DNA of 64,000 nucleotides from Ruegeria sp. HKCCA6707. GTDB lineage: Bacteria > Pseudomonadota > Alphaproteobacteria > Rhodobacterales > Rhodobacteraceae. Below the pieces are notes generated by a model, which saw only the letters and a program-made list of their open reading frames with translations, made no database searches and had not been told where the DNA came from. The number at the start of each line of letters is the position of its first letter. The stretch's first letter is position 1. The position numbers were made by a program, and so were the translations under genes. Positions 25,868 through 34,702 of this stretch are shown here, piece by piece. The stretch lies in assembly GCF_013033515.1 (NCBI RefSeq), contig NZ_WQEG01000001.1, positions 620,001 through 684,000 on the forward strand, in the 5' to 3' direction.

Positions 25868-27219
25868 TGAAGGACAGCAACTTTCTGAAAGAAAACAACG
25901 CGCGCCACCTGTGGCACCCGATGGCACATCCGGCTGACAGCCTGAATAATCCGCCTGACATCATCGTCGGGGGCGAAGGGGTGACGATCACGGATGTGGA
26001 CGGGCACAGTGTTGTTGACGGGGTTGGCGGGCTCTGGAACGTGAACCTGGGCTATTCCTGCCAGCCGGTGAAGGATGCCATCACCGCTCAGTTGAACCGC
26101 CTGCCCTATTACTCGATCTTTCGCGGCACCACCAATGATCTGGTCATCGAACTCAGTTGGATGCTGCGCGAGTTTTTCGCACCCGATGGCTTGTCGCGCG
26201 CCTTTTTCACCTCGGGCGGATCCGATGGGGTGGAAATCGCGCTGCGTCTGGCGCGCCAATATCACAAGATCCGAGGGGACGCGGGACGGGTCAAGTTCCT
26301 GAGCCTCAAGAAAGGCTATCACGGGACTCATACGCTGGGGGCATCAGTGAACGGAAACCCCAATTTCCGCACACAATATGAACCGCTCATGCCCGGCTGC
26401 CACCACATTCCGGCACCGTACCCCTATCGCAATCCGTTCAACGAAAGTGATCCCGAAAAGCTGGCACAGCTGTGTCTGGCCGCGCTTGAAGACGAGATCA
26501 AGTTCCAAGACCCCTCGACCATCGCCGCGATGATCATGGAGCCTGTTCTGGGTGCAGGTGGCGTGATCCCGCCGCATGAAAGCTTTATGCCCGGCGTGCG
26601 CGAGATCTGTTCGAAACACGGGATCCTTTTGGTCGCGGATGAGGTGATCACAGCCTATGGCCGCACTGGCGCATGGAGCGGGTCGCGGCGATTTGGTGTA
26701 AAGCCCGATATGGCCGTGACTGCCAAAGCGATCACCAACGGCTATTTTCCGTTTGGCGCTGTGATGATCAGCGATGAGATCTCGGAAACGTTCGAAAAGG
26801 ACACATCCGGCAAAGCAGCGATTGGATCAGGTTATACCTATTCCGGCCATCCTGTGGGGGCTGCGGCGGCGATTGCCTGTTTGCAGGAAACCGAACGGCT
26901 GAACGTCAAGGACAACGCAGCCGCGCGCGGCCAGCAATTGTTCGAAGGGCTGCAAGACCTGGCCAAAACCTACGACACCATAGGCGATGTGCGCGGTGGC
27001 TATGGCTTGATGTGCGCGCTCGAGCTGGTCTCTGACCGCGCAGCCAAAACGCCAATAGACAAGGCCACCATCGGCAAGGTCCAAAAGACGGCATATGCCG
27101 CCGGTGCAATGGTGCGCGTATCAGGCAACAACATCATCCTGTCCCCGCCCCTGATCCTGAGCAGCGGGGATGTGGACACGATTGTCTCGGCCTTGGATGC
27201 GGGGTTCAAATCGATCTGA
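25867..27219 (+). CDS. Class III (omega) aminotransferase
   Basis: A 450-residue PLP aminotransferase of the omega-amino acid:pyruvate/GABA type. Lys287 in TAKAITNGYFP binds PLP, Asp258 (LVADEVI) holds the pyridine nitrogen, and GSDGVEIALRLAR contacts the phosphate. Overall it resembles beta-alanine/taurine:pyruvate aminotransferases. Its start overlaps the iclR stop by one base. It may remove an amino group from the amine substrate or from an omega-amino acid formed after aldehyde oxidation. A bidirectional hairpin follows. Confidence 0.9.
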   Translation: MKDSNFLKENNARHLWHPMAHPADSLNNPPDIIVGGEGVTITDVDGHSVVDGVGGLWNVNLGYSCQPVKDAITAQLNRLPYYSIFRGTTNDLVIELSWMLREFFAPDGLSRAFFTSGGSDGVEIALRLARQYHKIRGDAGRVKFLSLKKGYHGTHTLGASVNGNPNFRTQYEPLMPGCHHIPAPYPYRNPFNESDPEKLAQLCLAALEDEIKFQDPSTIAAMIMEPVLGAGGVIPPHESFMPGVREICSKHGILLVADEVITAYGRTGAWSGSRRFGVKPDMAVTAKAITNGYFPFGAVMISDEISETFEKDTSGKAAIGSGYTYSGHPVGAAAAIACLQETERLNVKDNAAARGQQLFEGLQDLAKTYDTIGDVRGGYGLMCALELVSDRAAKTPIDKATIGKVQKTAYAAGAMVRVSGNNIILSPPLILSSGDVDTIVSALDAGFKSI

Positions 27220-27228
27220 CGCCAAGCT

Positions 27229-27257
27229 GGGGTGGTCGCAGACGTGCCGACTACCCC
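27229..27257. terminator. Bidirectional terminator hairpin
   Basis: GGGGTGGTCG (27229-27238) pairs with CGACTACCCC (27248-27257), with one G-U pair. It lies between the convergent aminotransferase and the 144-residue gene, and overlaps the latter's TAG stop. Confidence 0.6.
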
Positions 27258-27685
27258 AAAAGCCCGATATCCTGGCCATCGATTATGATCGCAAGATCCC
27301 AGAACTTGCGCAGTTCTTCTTCGGCGGCCAATGCGGCCTGAGGATCGTCCGGAAGACGTTCGATGCGAAAGCCAAACTGCTCAAACCCGCAGAAATCCAC
27401 ACGGCTGAGGATCACGGGCTCTACTGACCGCTCCAACGCTGCGGCGGCCAACAGTCTTGCAATATCATGGACGTCTTCGGGCGCTTCAACGATACGGATA
27501 CCGATATGGGTGGACCCGGCTCCATCACGGTCCCACAGATCCACCGCAGGCGCCAGGCCGGTTTCAGGGAACAGTACCTTTCCAAGCGGCGCCATTTTGC
27601 GTCCGTCTGTGATCAGATCATCCAGCTTGACCGGTTTCTTCGGCGAGATACGGCTGAGTATTTCAAACCAGGAAGTCTCAGCCAT
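27251..27685 (-). CDS. Hypothetical protein of the envelope locus
   Basis: A 144-residue soluble protein I do not recognise. It is mostly charged, with no signal peptide or membrane helix. LARLLAAAALERSVEPVILS suggests a helix-strand fold, and a glycine-rich segment sits near WDRDGAGSTHIGIRI. Its start overlaps the end of the large glycosyltransferase gene by 8 bases, so it is translated from the same message and is probably an accessory of that system. The function is unknown. Confidence 0.6.
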   Translation of the reverse strand: MAETSWFEILSRISPKKPVKLDDLITDGRKMAPLGKVLFPETGLAPAVDLWDRDGAGSTHIGIRIVEAPEDVHDIARLLAAAALERSVEPVILSRVDFCGFEQFGFRIERLPDDPQAALAAEEELRKFWDLAIIIDGQDIGLLG

Positions 27686-29744
27686 GGTTGCCTCCTACCT
27701 CTGCAATCAGCCTCGCGGCCTGCTCTGCCCCGGTTTTGGGTAGCTCGATCGTTTGAAGGGCCGCTTGATAGACTTCGGTCTCGCCGTGGTCCAGGCAGTC
27801 GGAAACTGTGCGTTCAAGCTTCATCAACTCGCGCTCGGTCACGATTGCGCATAGGTCACGATCCGCGAGCGCCCGCGCGCGCCGTTCCTGGTCGTCTAGA
27901 TAGGGCGCGGATTGCGGGATGAGGATCGCGGGCAGCTGATGGTAAAGGATTTCAAGCACCGAGTTATACCCGGCCGCCGACACCACCAGATCAGCTGCCA
28001 GGCCAAGTGACGTGGCCTCAAGCGTATGTACCACCCGTGTATTGGTCCAGCCAAAGGCCGATGGGTGCACAACGCTTCCGGGCCATGTGACCACCAGATG
28101 CAGACAATCGGTCCGCTTTTCGAACATGCCCGACAGGGCTTGCAACTGCGCCGACCTGTCCGAGGCAACACCCCCGCCCAACATGCTGACCACCAGATGC
28201 TTGAAGTCGCGGCCAAAACGGTCCGCCAATCTTTCCCTGAGCGCCTCGCGCTCGGATTTGGATTGATCCACCTGGCGCACGATGGGGCCCACATAATGGA
28301 CGTGATCGCCATAGCTATAGGCGTCGTTCAACTCGTCGAAAGCCTCAGAGGGTACGATAACCCGATCAAAGATGCCCTCGCGGCGCAGCATCGCCGGTCT
28401 TGAACGCCCTTTTGGCCAGAGCCCACGCCTGAGCCACACGGCGGAGAGCCTGCATTCCTGAATAACCCGATAAACAGAATCAAAGACATAGCCCCCGTCA
28501 AACACAAATGTATCGGCGGTGTTCAAAGCGGCGCTCAGGCGTCGATAGGTCAGAATATCGTTGGCGTTGATGTGATCCTCAGCGCTGGCCCTGGCCACCA
28601 AAGGGATACAATCGATGCCCTCACGGCGCACCAAGGGCACGCAGCTGGGAAAGGCGGCAAAGATCGGCTTGCTGCGTTGCGGCAAAGCCTTGGCGATAAT
28701 CGTACAGCGCTGCGCGTGTCCCAGCCCAACTCCATTTGTCGGAAGAAAAAGGGTTTGGCGCCCGGATGGCGCGGTCTTGTGGGCGGGTGCGGACAGCCCC
28801 GCCGCAGCCTCCAACCGCGCAATATCGACCGTCTGCAACCAAGGAGATTTCGACGCCTGTTGCGCGATCATCGCCCTGTGGCCCAGAACCTTTCCGGTCA
28901 GATAACCATCAAAGGCAAACAGGGACTTGGGCCCCAGCAAAGCAGGTGCGCCCGCTGACATAAGCGCTTCATCTTCGGTGCAGTCAATTGCGACACCACC
29001 AGCGGCAATCAGCTCAACCGCCAGAGTCGCCATGCGAACGCCGGCCACGCCCGTGCCGAACATGGCCAAAATATCAGTGCTGCCAGCCAAGCTGTGTGGT
29101 GACAGATCAGTGTAAAGAAGCGTTGGCAAGTCACTGAAGGGAGACGCTTTTATCGCTTCGTTCTGCGCGCCGCTCACGATGATCCTGAGTGTATAGGCGC
29201 TCTGATTGCTCATGCGGGCCAGACAGGACAACGTATCGGTCGTGTCCAGCTCGATCGACCCCAGCACAACCGTGACGGCAGTCTTCTGGCGGATGGGGCG
29301 CGGACCCTGGCCAAGTTCGGCCACAAGCGGACTGGCCGCCGTGGGCAGGATCGAGCGAGGCTGCATTTCTGTCAGGTCGATAACATTTGCCTCACGACCA
29401 AGCGCATAGGCCAGGCGCGCTTTTGCCCCGACATAGTTTTGCTGCGATTTGAAACGGCCTGTCGCGATGACCGGAGTTTCCAGAGCAAGCTTCTTTTGTC
29501 TGAGCGAGGAAAGCAAAAGATCGTCGATCTCCTCGGCACCAAGAATGAAAACGGTTGAAGCCTGATACTCTTCTTGATCCACCAAAAACTTTGCGGCCTC
29601 ATAGATACGCCCCCGCCCGGCGTTTTCCGGCAGGTACTCGGATCCTATGCACGCGTTGAAACCGCGCGCATTCAGCTGTTCTGCGAAGATCAACTGCGAG
29701 TCGAAAGACCGCAATGATCGTTGCCCCGCTTCGACAAAGATCAT
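27678..29744 (-). CDS. Two-domain glycosyltransferase, GT28/MurG-like C-terminus
   Basis: A 688-residue cytosolic protein. The C-terminal half (about residues 330-688) is a GT-B fold of the MurG/GT28 kind: the N-lobe loop NGVGLGHAQR is at about 337-346, and the C-lobe sugar-nucleotide region SAAGYNSVLEILYHQLPA near 602-620. The N-terminal 330 residues look like part of a second GT-B protein (GTGVAGVRMATLAVELIAAGG resembles a C-lobe). So this may be a tandem or fused glycosyltransferase. It overlaps the upstream glycosyltransferase gene by 4 bases. Donor and acceptor are unknown. Confidence 0.72.
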   Translation of the reverse strand: MIFVEAGQRSLRSFDSQLIFAEQLNARGFNACIGSEYLPENAGRGRIYEAAKFLVDQEEYQASTVFILGAEEIDDLLLSSLRQKKLALETPVIATGRFKSQQNYVGAKARLAYALGREANVIDLTEMQPRSILPTAASPLVAELGQGPRPIRQKTAVTVVLGSIELDTTDTLSCLARMSNQSAYTLRIIVSGAQNEAIKASPFSDLPTLLYTDLSPHSLAGSTDILAMFGTGVAGVRMATLAVELIAAGGVAIDCTEDEALMSAGAPALLGPKSLFAFDGYLTGKVLGHRAMIAQQASKSPWLQTVDIARLEAAAGLSAPAHKTAPSGRQTLFLPTNGVGLGHAQRCTIIAKALPQRSKPIFAAFPSCVPLVRREGIDCIPLVARASAEDHINANDILTYRRLSAALNTADTFVFDGGYVFDSVYRVIQECRLSAVWLRRGLWPKGRSRPAMLRREGIFDRVIVPSEAFDELNDAYSYGDHVHYVGPIVRQVDQSKSEREALRERLADRFGRDFKHLVVSMLGGGVASDRSAQLQALSGMFEKRTDCLHLVVTWPGSVVHPSAFGWTNTRVVHTLEATSLGLAADLVVSAAGYNSVLEILYHQLPAILIPQSAPYLDDQERRARALADRDLCAIVTERELMKLERTVSDCLDHGETEVYQAALQTIELPKTGAEQAARLIAEVGGNHG

Positions 29745-30823
29745 GGCTGTACCTCGCTGCGACTGGACAGAACGCCTGAAATCATGGCCTCGAACTTCTG
29801 TGAAGAGTATTCCGCCAACATCTGCTGCGCTTTGCGAACCTGGTTTTGGTAGCTGTCAGGCTGAGCAACAAAACGCGCAACGATTTCATCCACTTCACCG
29901 GGTTTGCATTTCACGACCGCGTCACCGAAAGCCTGCCCAGTATTGGCATCGGTCAGAACAACCTTGCCAGCGGCAATTGCCTCGGCAATGACCCGCCCGA
30001 AACTTTCCTGCCATGTTGGCGCGGTAAAATAGACGTAAAAGTCAATCATTTCAAAGAAATCACTCACCGAAATCGCATCAAATGGAAGCAGGGTCCAATG
30101 CGGGCGCTGAAATCCCGCCTCAAGCAAACTATCCGCACCAAGAATGACGTTTTCCTGCGCCTGAGGGGAAAAGCAATGATCCAGATCGATCAAGGTTGGA
30201 AATTTCTCGAACCCGGGACGAGAGTGTCTGCCACGCCGATCGCTGGGTTGGTTGGAAGGCTCGGTAAGTTCAAAATCGCAAATATTAAACCAATCCGCCT
30301 TTAGAACTTGCCAATGCTTTGCGGCACAGCTTCGGTCCAACCAATCCGTAACGGTCTTTCTATTATGGCCCGAGATCGGTGCCAGCGTTTTTTTCAAAGC
30401 CAAACTTGCGGCCTCGATCTGGTTCAGACAATTCGCGACATCGAACCCCTCTTCGCCGCCCGGACGCAAAAAGTTCTCGTGTGTCACAACGATCAGTTCA
30501 CGGGCAAAAATCTTAGTAGGCAACTCATCCTGGAACTTCAGAAACGAGGGATTGTGCAAGATTACAAAGTCGGCACTGATACGGGGCGCATCCCAGATCA
30601 AGGGTATGTGCAATTCGTCCAGAACACGCCGCAACGATGGTGCGACAAGCTGCTTTTTACCAAACGTCTTGGAGGTTACGGCATGGACCGAAAGCTGCCC
30701 GAACTGTGCTGCAACCCGCAATTCCTGCGCTACGGCTGACGATGTCCCACCCGAAAACCGGGGTTCGACCACATAAGCGATTTTCGGCAGGGTCAAATCG
30801 GCAACCGAGAGTGACAATGACAT
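29741..30823 (-). CDS. GT-B glycosyltransferase (GT4-like)
   Basis: A 360-residue protein. The C-lobe has the EX7E motif of retaining GT-B enzymes (ESFGRVIAE, about residues 284-292) followed by AIAAGKVVLTD, where donor contacts occur in GT4. The N-lobe starts PKIAYVVEPRFSGGTSSAVAQE, with the usual glycine-rich acceptor loop. There is no signal peptide. It lies 6 bases after a small secreted protein gene and 4 bases inside the next glycosyltransferase gene, so the two enzymes probably act in sequence on one glycan. Confidence 0.75.
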   Translation of the reverse strand: MSLSLSVADLTLPKIAYVVEPRFSGGTSSAVAQELRVAAQFGQLSVHAVTSKTFGKKQLVAPSLRRVLDELHIPLIWDAPRISADFVILHNPSFLKFQDELPTKIFARELIVVTHENFLRPGGEEGFDVANCLNQIEAASLALKKTLAPISGHNRKTVTDWLDRSCAAKHWQVLKADWFNICDFELTEPSNQPSDRRGRHSRPGFEKFPTLIDLDHCFSPQAQENVILGADSLLEAGFQRPHWTLLPFDAISVSDFFEMIDFYVYFTAPTWQESFGRVIAEAIAAGKVVLTDANTGQAFGDAVVKCKPGEVDEIVARFVAQPDSYQNQVRKAQQMLAEYSSQKFEAMISGVLSSRSEVQP

Positions 30824-30829
30824 CGGATC

Positions 30830-31153
30830 CTAATGCTGCAGAGCGCTAGACTGCGTCGCACTTTCAGTCGATGTTGTATCGGAAGCCGCTGCTTGATCTT
30901 CCGAATAGTCAAAATCGAGGCTGCCCGCCGAGGCTGCCTGATAAAAATTTCGCAACTCTATCGACAATTCGTCGTTGCCAGCCATGATTTGCGGGTTTCG
31001 CTGAAGATAAGCGTAAAGCGACTGGGTATCGTTGCTGGACAGGTACTGATCTATAATCAAAAGCTGGTCAATGGTGATCTCAGCCCGCACGCCACTAGCA
31101 GCGCTGAGCAAAAGCAGCGCTGTCACTATTCCAGAGAGTCTGCGATCTGTCAT
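30830..31153 (-). CDS. Small secreted hypothetical protein
   Basis: A 107-residue protein with a Sec signal peptide (about residues 1-24, cleavage after GVRA). The mature part is acidic and mostly helical (ITIDQLLIIDQYLSSND...) with a Ser/Thr/Ala-rich tail (AAASDTTSTESATQSSAL). It has no cysteines, so it is not a lipoprotein. It sits between the large membrane protein and the glycosyltransferases in one operon. The Ser/Thr-rich tail could be a glycan acceptor; that is only a guess. Confidence 0.6.
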   Translation of the reverse strand: MTDRRLSGIVTALLLLSAASGVRAEITIDQLLIIDQYLSSNDTQSLYAYLQRNPQIMAGNDELSIELRNFYQAASAGSLDFDYSEDQAAASDTTSTESATQSSALQH

Positions 31154-31217
31154 TCTTCGACGCCCGGGTTGTCACAATGTCCAGTATACACGGTTTTTTT
31201 TACATTTAAGCAATTCA

Positions 31218-33227
31218 TTAATTCGTCGCAGACCTAAGCTTGTTCAGAACCTGGTTTCGCAATTGTTGGGTCTGAGCTGCCGGCGATGTATTGCGACTGC
31301 TGCGTGTTGTGCTTGACCGGGCGCGGCCCGAGCTTTCGCCTGCCAACCACAGCTCGACCACACCGTTGGGTGTCTTAGCTCTGGACCCAGTAAAATCCCG
31401 CAACAAAGCGCCAGCATCTTCGGCCAGTGCTTTTGCCTTTTCGGCGTCTTCGGGATGATAGAACCTTACATTCGTCTGTGTAATCCCAAAACCGACCCGC
31501 GCGGTCCCGCTGAGTTGATGTCCCGTGGCTTCCAGCTCTGACACCACCGCCTGCACGGTTCCTTCCGACAAACGATTTGGAGCAAACAGTCTGAAATCAG
31601 CCCGATTCTCGAGAGCGGGTGTTGCGGCTTCATCAGGCACATCGCTGTTTTCAACGGGCTCGGGCCGAACCAAAGGTCTGGGTGTCAATGCGCTTGCGAT
31701 GGCGTCTTCCAACCGTTCTATTACCGCCTCATCCGGTTCGGCCAGACTTGCTGTGCTGGGGCGCTGCACCGGGCTTGTGGAATAACTCAAATCCGGCAGT
31801 TCATAAAAGTCCAGCGCGACCACTGTCGTGTCGGTGTAAAGATCAGAAAACGCAGTGGCCACACCTGTGCCACTTACCTCGACACCATAGGAAAGAGCTT
31901 CTGTCGGCAATGAGGCCCGCTCGGCCCCTGACACGAACGGGTTGTCAGCTGCGAACCCGCCAAGCTGCGTCACTGCCAGGGGTGCCGCAGGTGGAGAAAC
32001 CGCCAAGCCATCCCAATTGCCTTGCATTTCACGCGCAGAGACAAAGGCATGCACCGGCGCATTGCCCCTGACCAGTGGCCCGGTCTCAAACTGTGCGAAG
32101 CGCGCATCAGCGACCTGCCCCGGGCTCAGATCACCTGTGATTGTTGGCTCCGGTGGTGGCTTGAGAGAAGAAACCGACGCTTGAAGCCTGGGCACCCCCG
32201 GCAGGACAAACACCTCAACGACGTTCGATGGCTGCTTTAGCTCAGGCGCTGACGGCTGTAGCGACGCCAAACGATCTGTCTCGGTCACGGTTGCCGACGG
32301 CAGATCAGACTGAACTGAAACTTCAGGCAAACCCGTCGGCTGGCCCGGACTGCGATCCGTCAGGCTGGGTGCCCCCGAAAGCAGCGGCTCGGGCGCTTCG
32401 ATTACCGTGCTTTGTGGTGTTGACGTATTAGTCGGGTCCGGGCTGGAACTTGCGACGCTATCGCGCTCGGACAAGCTGGGCAGTGACGAGTCAGACACCA
32501 CGAAGAAAACAGCCGAACTGGCTGCCACTCCAATGACGCACCCCAAGGCTATGGCACCAAATCGGTATTTCTTGCTGCTCTCTTTTTTGCTCAAACTGCG
32601 CTGAAGCTTTCGGAGAAGCGTCTTGTCGCGACCCGCGCTTGGCAGCATTTCGACCGGCTCGGAATTTGGCTGCAAAAATTGGCCGTCATCGACATCATCA
32701 TCATAAGGTCGCGTGACACCTGGCAATTTTGGCAGGCCTTCGACCTGTTCTGCCTCGATGGACGCAGGCTGATGCGACGGGTCCTCTTCCGAGATTTCAG
32801 CAGCCTTTGGCTCGGTCTGCGCTGCCTCCGAATGTTTGCGGCTTTTGCCAGTCACGCGGTTGCTGAGACCGTCCGACGGGATGGCATCAAGAGGTTTCAG
32901 AAGAGCTTCAGACGACTCACCATCGCGCTGAGCCATAACCGCCTCGCGCTGGAGTCGAGCTTCTTCGATCCGGTCCAGCCAAGTCTTGGGTGTTGGGCGA
33001 TGCTCCGCTGTGGTTGAAACCTCTTGTGCAACAGGGCGGTTCGGTGATGAAGCTGGGACCGCTTCACCCTGCGCCCGCGCAGCCAAGTTTTTTGCCCGCT
33101 CAATCCGAGCGTTTTCAAGCATCTGCTGCCAGTCCGAGGATTTCAGAAAGTTGCGAACTTCCGACACCCCTTGGAGGTCGTCGCCGTCAACTTCAGGTAG
33201 CGCTCTTGTCTCGCTATCCTTCGACAT
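31218..33227 (-). CDS. Large single-pass envelope protein with LytR_C-like C-terminus
   Basis: A 669-residue protein. Residues 1-220 are cytoplasmic, charged and partly coiled coil, with two similar segments (DWQQMLENARIERAKN and TWLDRIEEARLQREAV). One membrane helix lies at about 222-245. About 320 periplasmic residues rich in Pro, Ser, Glu and Ala follow. The C-terminal ~100 residues (about 565-655) resemble a LytR_C domain, with TNVRFYHPEDAEKAKALAED then DFTGS. The start is the second of two ATGs, with GGGGG five bases above. It is first in an operon with two glycosyltransferases and may anchor or scaffold glycan assembly. The function is not established. Confidence 0.65.
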   Translation of the reverse strand: MSKDSETRALPEVDGDDLQGVSEVRNFLKSSDWQQMLENARIERAKNLAARAQGEAVPASSPNRPVAQEVSTTAEHRPTPKTWLDRIEEARLQREAVMAQRDGESSEALLKPLDAIPSDGLSNRVTGKSRKHSEAAQTEPKAAEISEEDPSHQPASIEAEQVEGLPKLPGVTRPYDDDVDDGQFLQPNSEPVEMLPSAGRDKTLLRKLQRSLSKKESSKKYRFGAIALGCVIGVAASSAVFFVVSDSSLPSLSERDSVASSSPDPTNTSTPQSTVIEAPEPLLSGAPSLTDRSPGQPTGLPEVSVQSDLPSATVTETDRLASLQPSAPELKQPSNVVEVFVLPGVPRLQASVSSLKPPPEPTITGDLSPGQVADARFAQFETGPLVRGNAPVHAFVSAREMQGNWDGLAVSPPAAPLAVTQLGGFAADNPFVSGAERASLPTEALSYGVEVSGTGVATAFSDLYTDTTVVALDFYELPDLSYSTSPVQRPSTASLAEPDEAVIERLEDAIASALTPRPLVRPEPVENSDVPDEAATPALENRADFRLFAPNRLSEGTVQAVVSELEATGHQLSGTARVGFGITQTNVRFYHPEDAEKAKALAEDAGALLRDFTGSRAKTPNGVVELWLAGESSGRARSSTTRSSRNTSPAAQTQQLRNQVLNKLRSATN

Positions 33228-33334
33228 CATATCCCCCAACTGGCACCCTAAGCACACATAACGTTTCTTTTTATCTCAGCAGGTGAAACCGTTACACATT
33301 TGATCGCTGAAATTTAGAAACAAACCCGCCTGAA

Positions 33335-33363
33335 ACTATAGAAAATTGACGAATTGAAGACAA
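33335..33363 (-). promoter_or_regulatory. Promoter of the envelope operon
   Basis: On the minus strand TTGTCT (33363-33358) and TATAGT (33340-33335) are 17 bases apart, in a stretch clearly richer in A+T than the genes. The start point would leave a leader of about 100 bases before the 669-residue protein gene. No operator was recognised. Confidence 0.65.
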
Positions 33364-33482
33364 GCTAACCCGTTTTCTTAGGCGGAATCCGGCAATATCT
33401 AAGTTCTTGGGGCGACAGTGCTATCGACTGGTGCGAATTGTTTTGAGCAACATGACAGCGCAACGCGCGCCATTTTTACCGG

Positions 33483-34502
33483 TTACTCTGATTTTGGCAG
33501 CTCGTGCCAACGGGCGCGCGAGATCAGAATATCGGCGACGCACGAGCAAGTTTCCCGGTCACAAATGATGGGGTCATCTGGTAGGGCAAGCTTATGGCCC
33601 AGCTCGCCCAACTGCCCGCCGACACCACATACTGCTCGAAACACCTTGCCCTCGCCCGAAATTCGAAGAGACTCGAGCCCAGCGTTGCAATTCCAACCTC
33701 GCCAGCGGTTTTCGTTCCTTAAGATAAACGCGTTGGGACGAAGATTCTCATATCCACCAGCTTTATCGAACCGAGTCATCGTACCCCGTGGATGCCGCAA
33801 CCGCCCGTTGGGTGCGCTGGGGGTCGACATACGCTCCTGCATCTTCTTGATCTGTTCATCACTATACGGATAAAGCGCATCGCCAAACTCAAGACGCAAA
33901 GGCTTCATTACAATCGCGATGTTGGGAAAATCGGCCCCCAGCCTGCGGGCCATCTCATAGCTTTCGTCAAACCGCTCTGGCAGCATGGTCAGATTGACCT
34001 GCACATGGATAACCTCGGACAGGATCGCGATAACGCGATGAACGTGGTCAAACTCGGCTTCTTCCAGATGAAGCGTTAGGATCAGCGAATCCAGCTTGTC
34101 GCGGATGGCCAGCCAGAACCGTTCCGTTCGCGACCCGTTCGAGATCATGCTGACCTTCATGTCGTGGGCGCGCGCGGCGCTCAGGATCTCTTTGATTTTG
34201 GGATGCAGCGTGGGTTCGCCCCCCGTCAACTGCAGCCAAACCCTACGTCCCAACCGGTTGTGGTAATGCTCTTGAAGGGCCTCGATCATTCCAAGGACAT
34301 CGTCATAGCTTTGCCAACCCTTGGAGCCATCATGCAACGCCGGTGGGCAATAGCTGCAGGAATAGTTGCAGCGATTGCCAAGCATCCAGTCCACCAGCAC
34401 GACCTTTTTGTGTATGTCGTCTGTGTGTTCGATCCACTCCAAAGGCCGCGGTTCAGCGTCCAATGACTGATCATCCGTTTCTACGGTCTTGGTAGATTGC
34501 AT
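33483..34502 (-). CDS. Radical SAM protein with extra C-terminal cysteines
   Basis: A 339-residue radical SAM enzyme. The cluster motif is Cys45, Cys49 and Cys52 (CNYSCSYC), and the SAM-binding GGEP motif lies at 94-97 (QLTGGEPTLHP). Four or five further cysteines after about residue 265 (WNCNAG, AVCGVGG, CDRETCSC) look like ligands of a second cluster, as in SPASM/twitch proteins that modify peptides or sugars. The start at MQSTKTVE is preceded by GGAGG 13 bases away; a start 17 codons earlier is possible. It is read in the same direction as the envelope operon but has a promoter between. I found no precursor peptide beside it. Confidence 0.82.
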   Translation of the reverse strand: MQSTKTVETDDQSLDAEPRPLEWIEHTDDIHKKVVLVDWMLGNRCNYSCSYCPPALHDGSKGWQSYDDVLGMIEALQEHYHNRLGRRVWLQLTGGEPTLHPKIKEILSAARAHDMKVSMISNGSRTERFWLAIRDKLDSLILTLHLEEAEFDHVHRVIAILSEVIHVQVNLTMLPERFDESYEMARRLGADFPNIAIVMKPLRLEFGDALYPYSDEQIKKMQERMSTPSAPNGRLRHPRGTMTRFDKAGGYENLRPNAFILRNENRWRGWNCNAGLESLRISGEGKVFRAVCGVGGQLGELGHKLALPDDPIICDRETCSCVADILISRARWHELPKSE

Positions 34503-34702
34503 TGCCGCGCACCAGCCTCCAAGGTCAGGCAAAATACGCAAGGCCCATCTCAAGCATCACGCAAGTTTGCCTGTCTCCATTCCTCCCGAACCCCGGACGG
34601 CCAAACATAAGGCGCGACGGGTACCCGTGCTGGCAGGTTAGTCCAGTTATCCTGACCGAGCAATGATGGGGTGAGTTGGGCCCATTTCGCTGCCCCCAAG
34701 GC

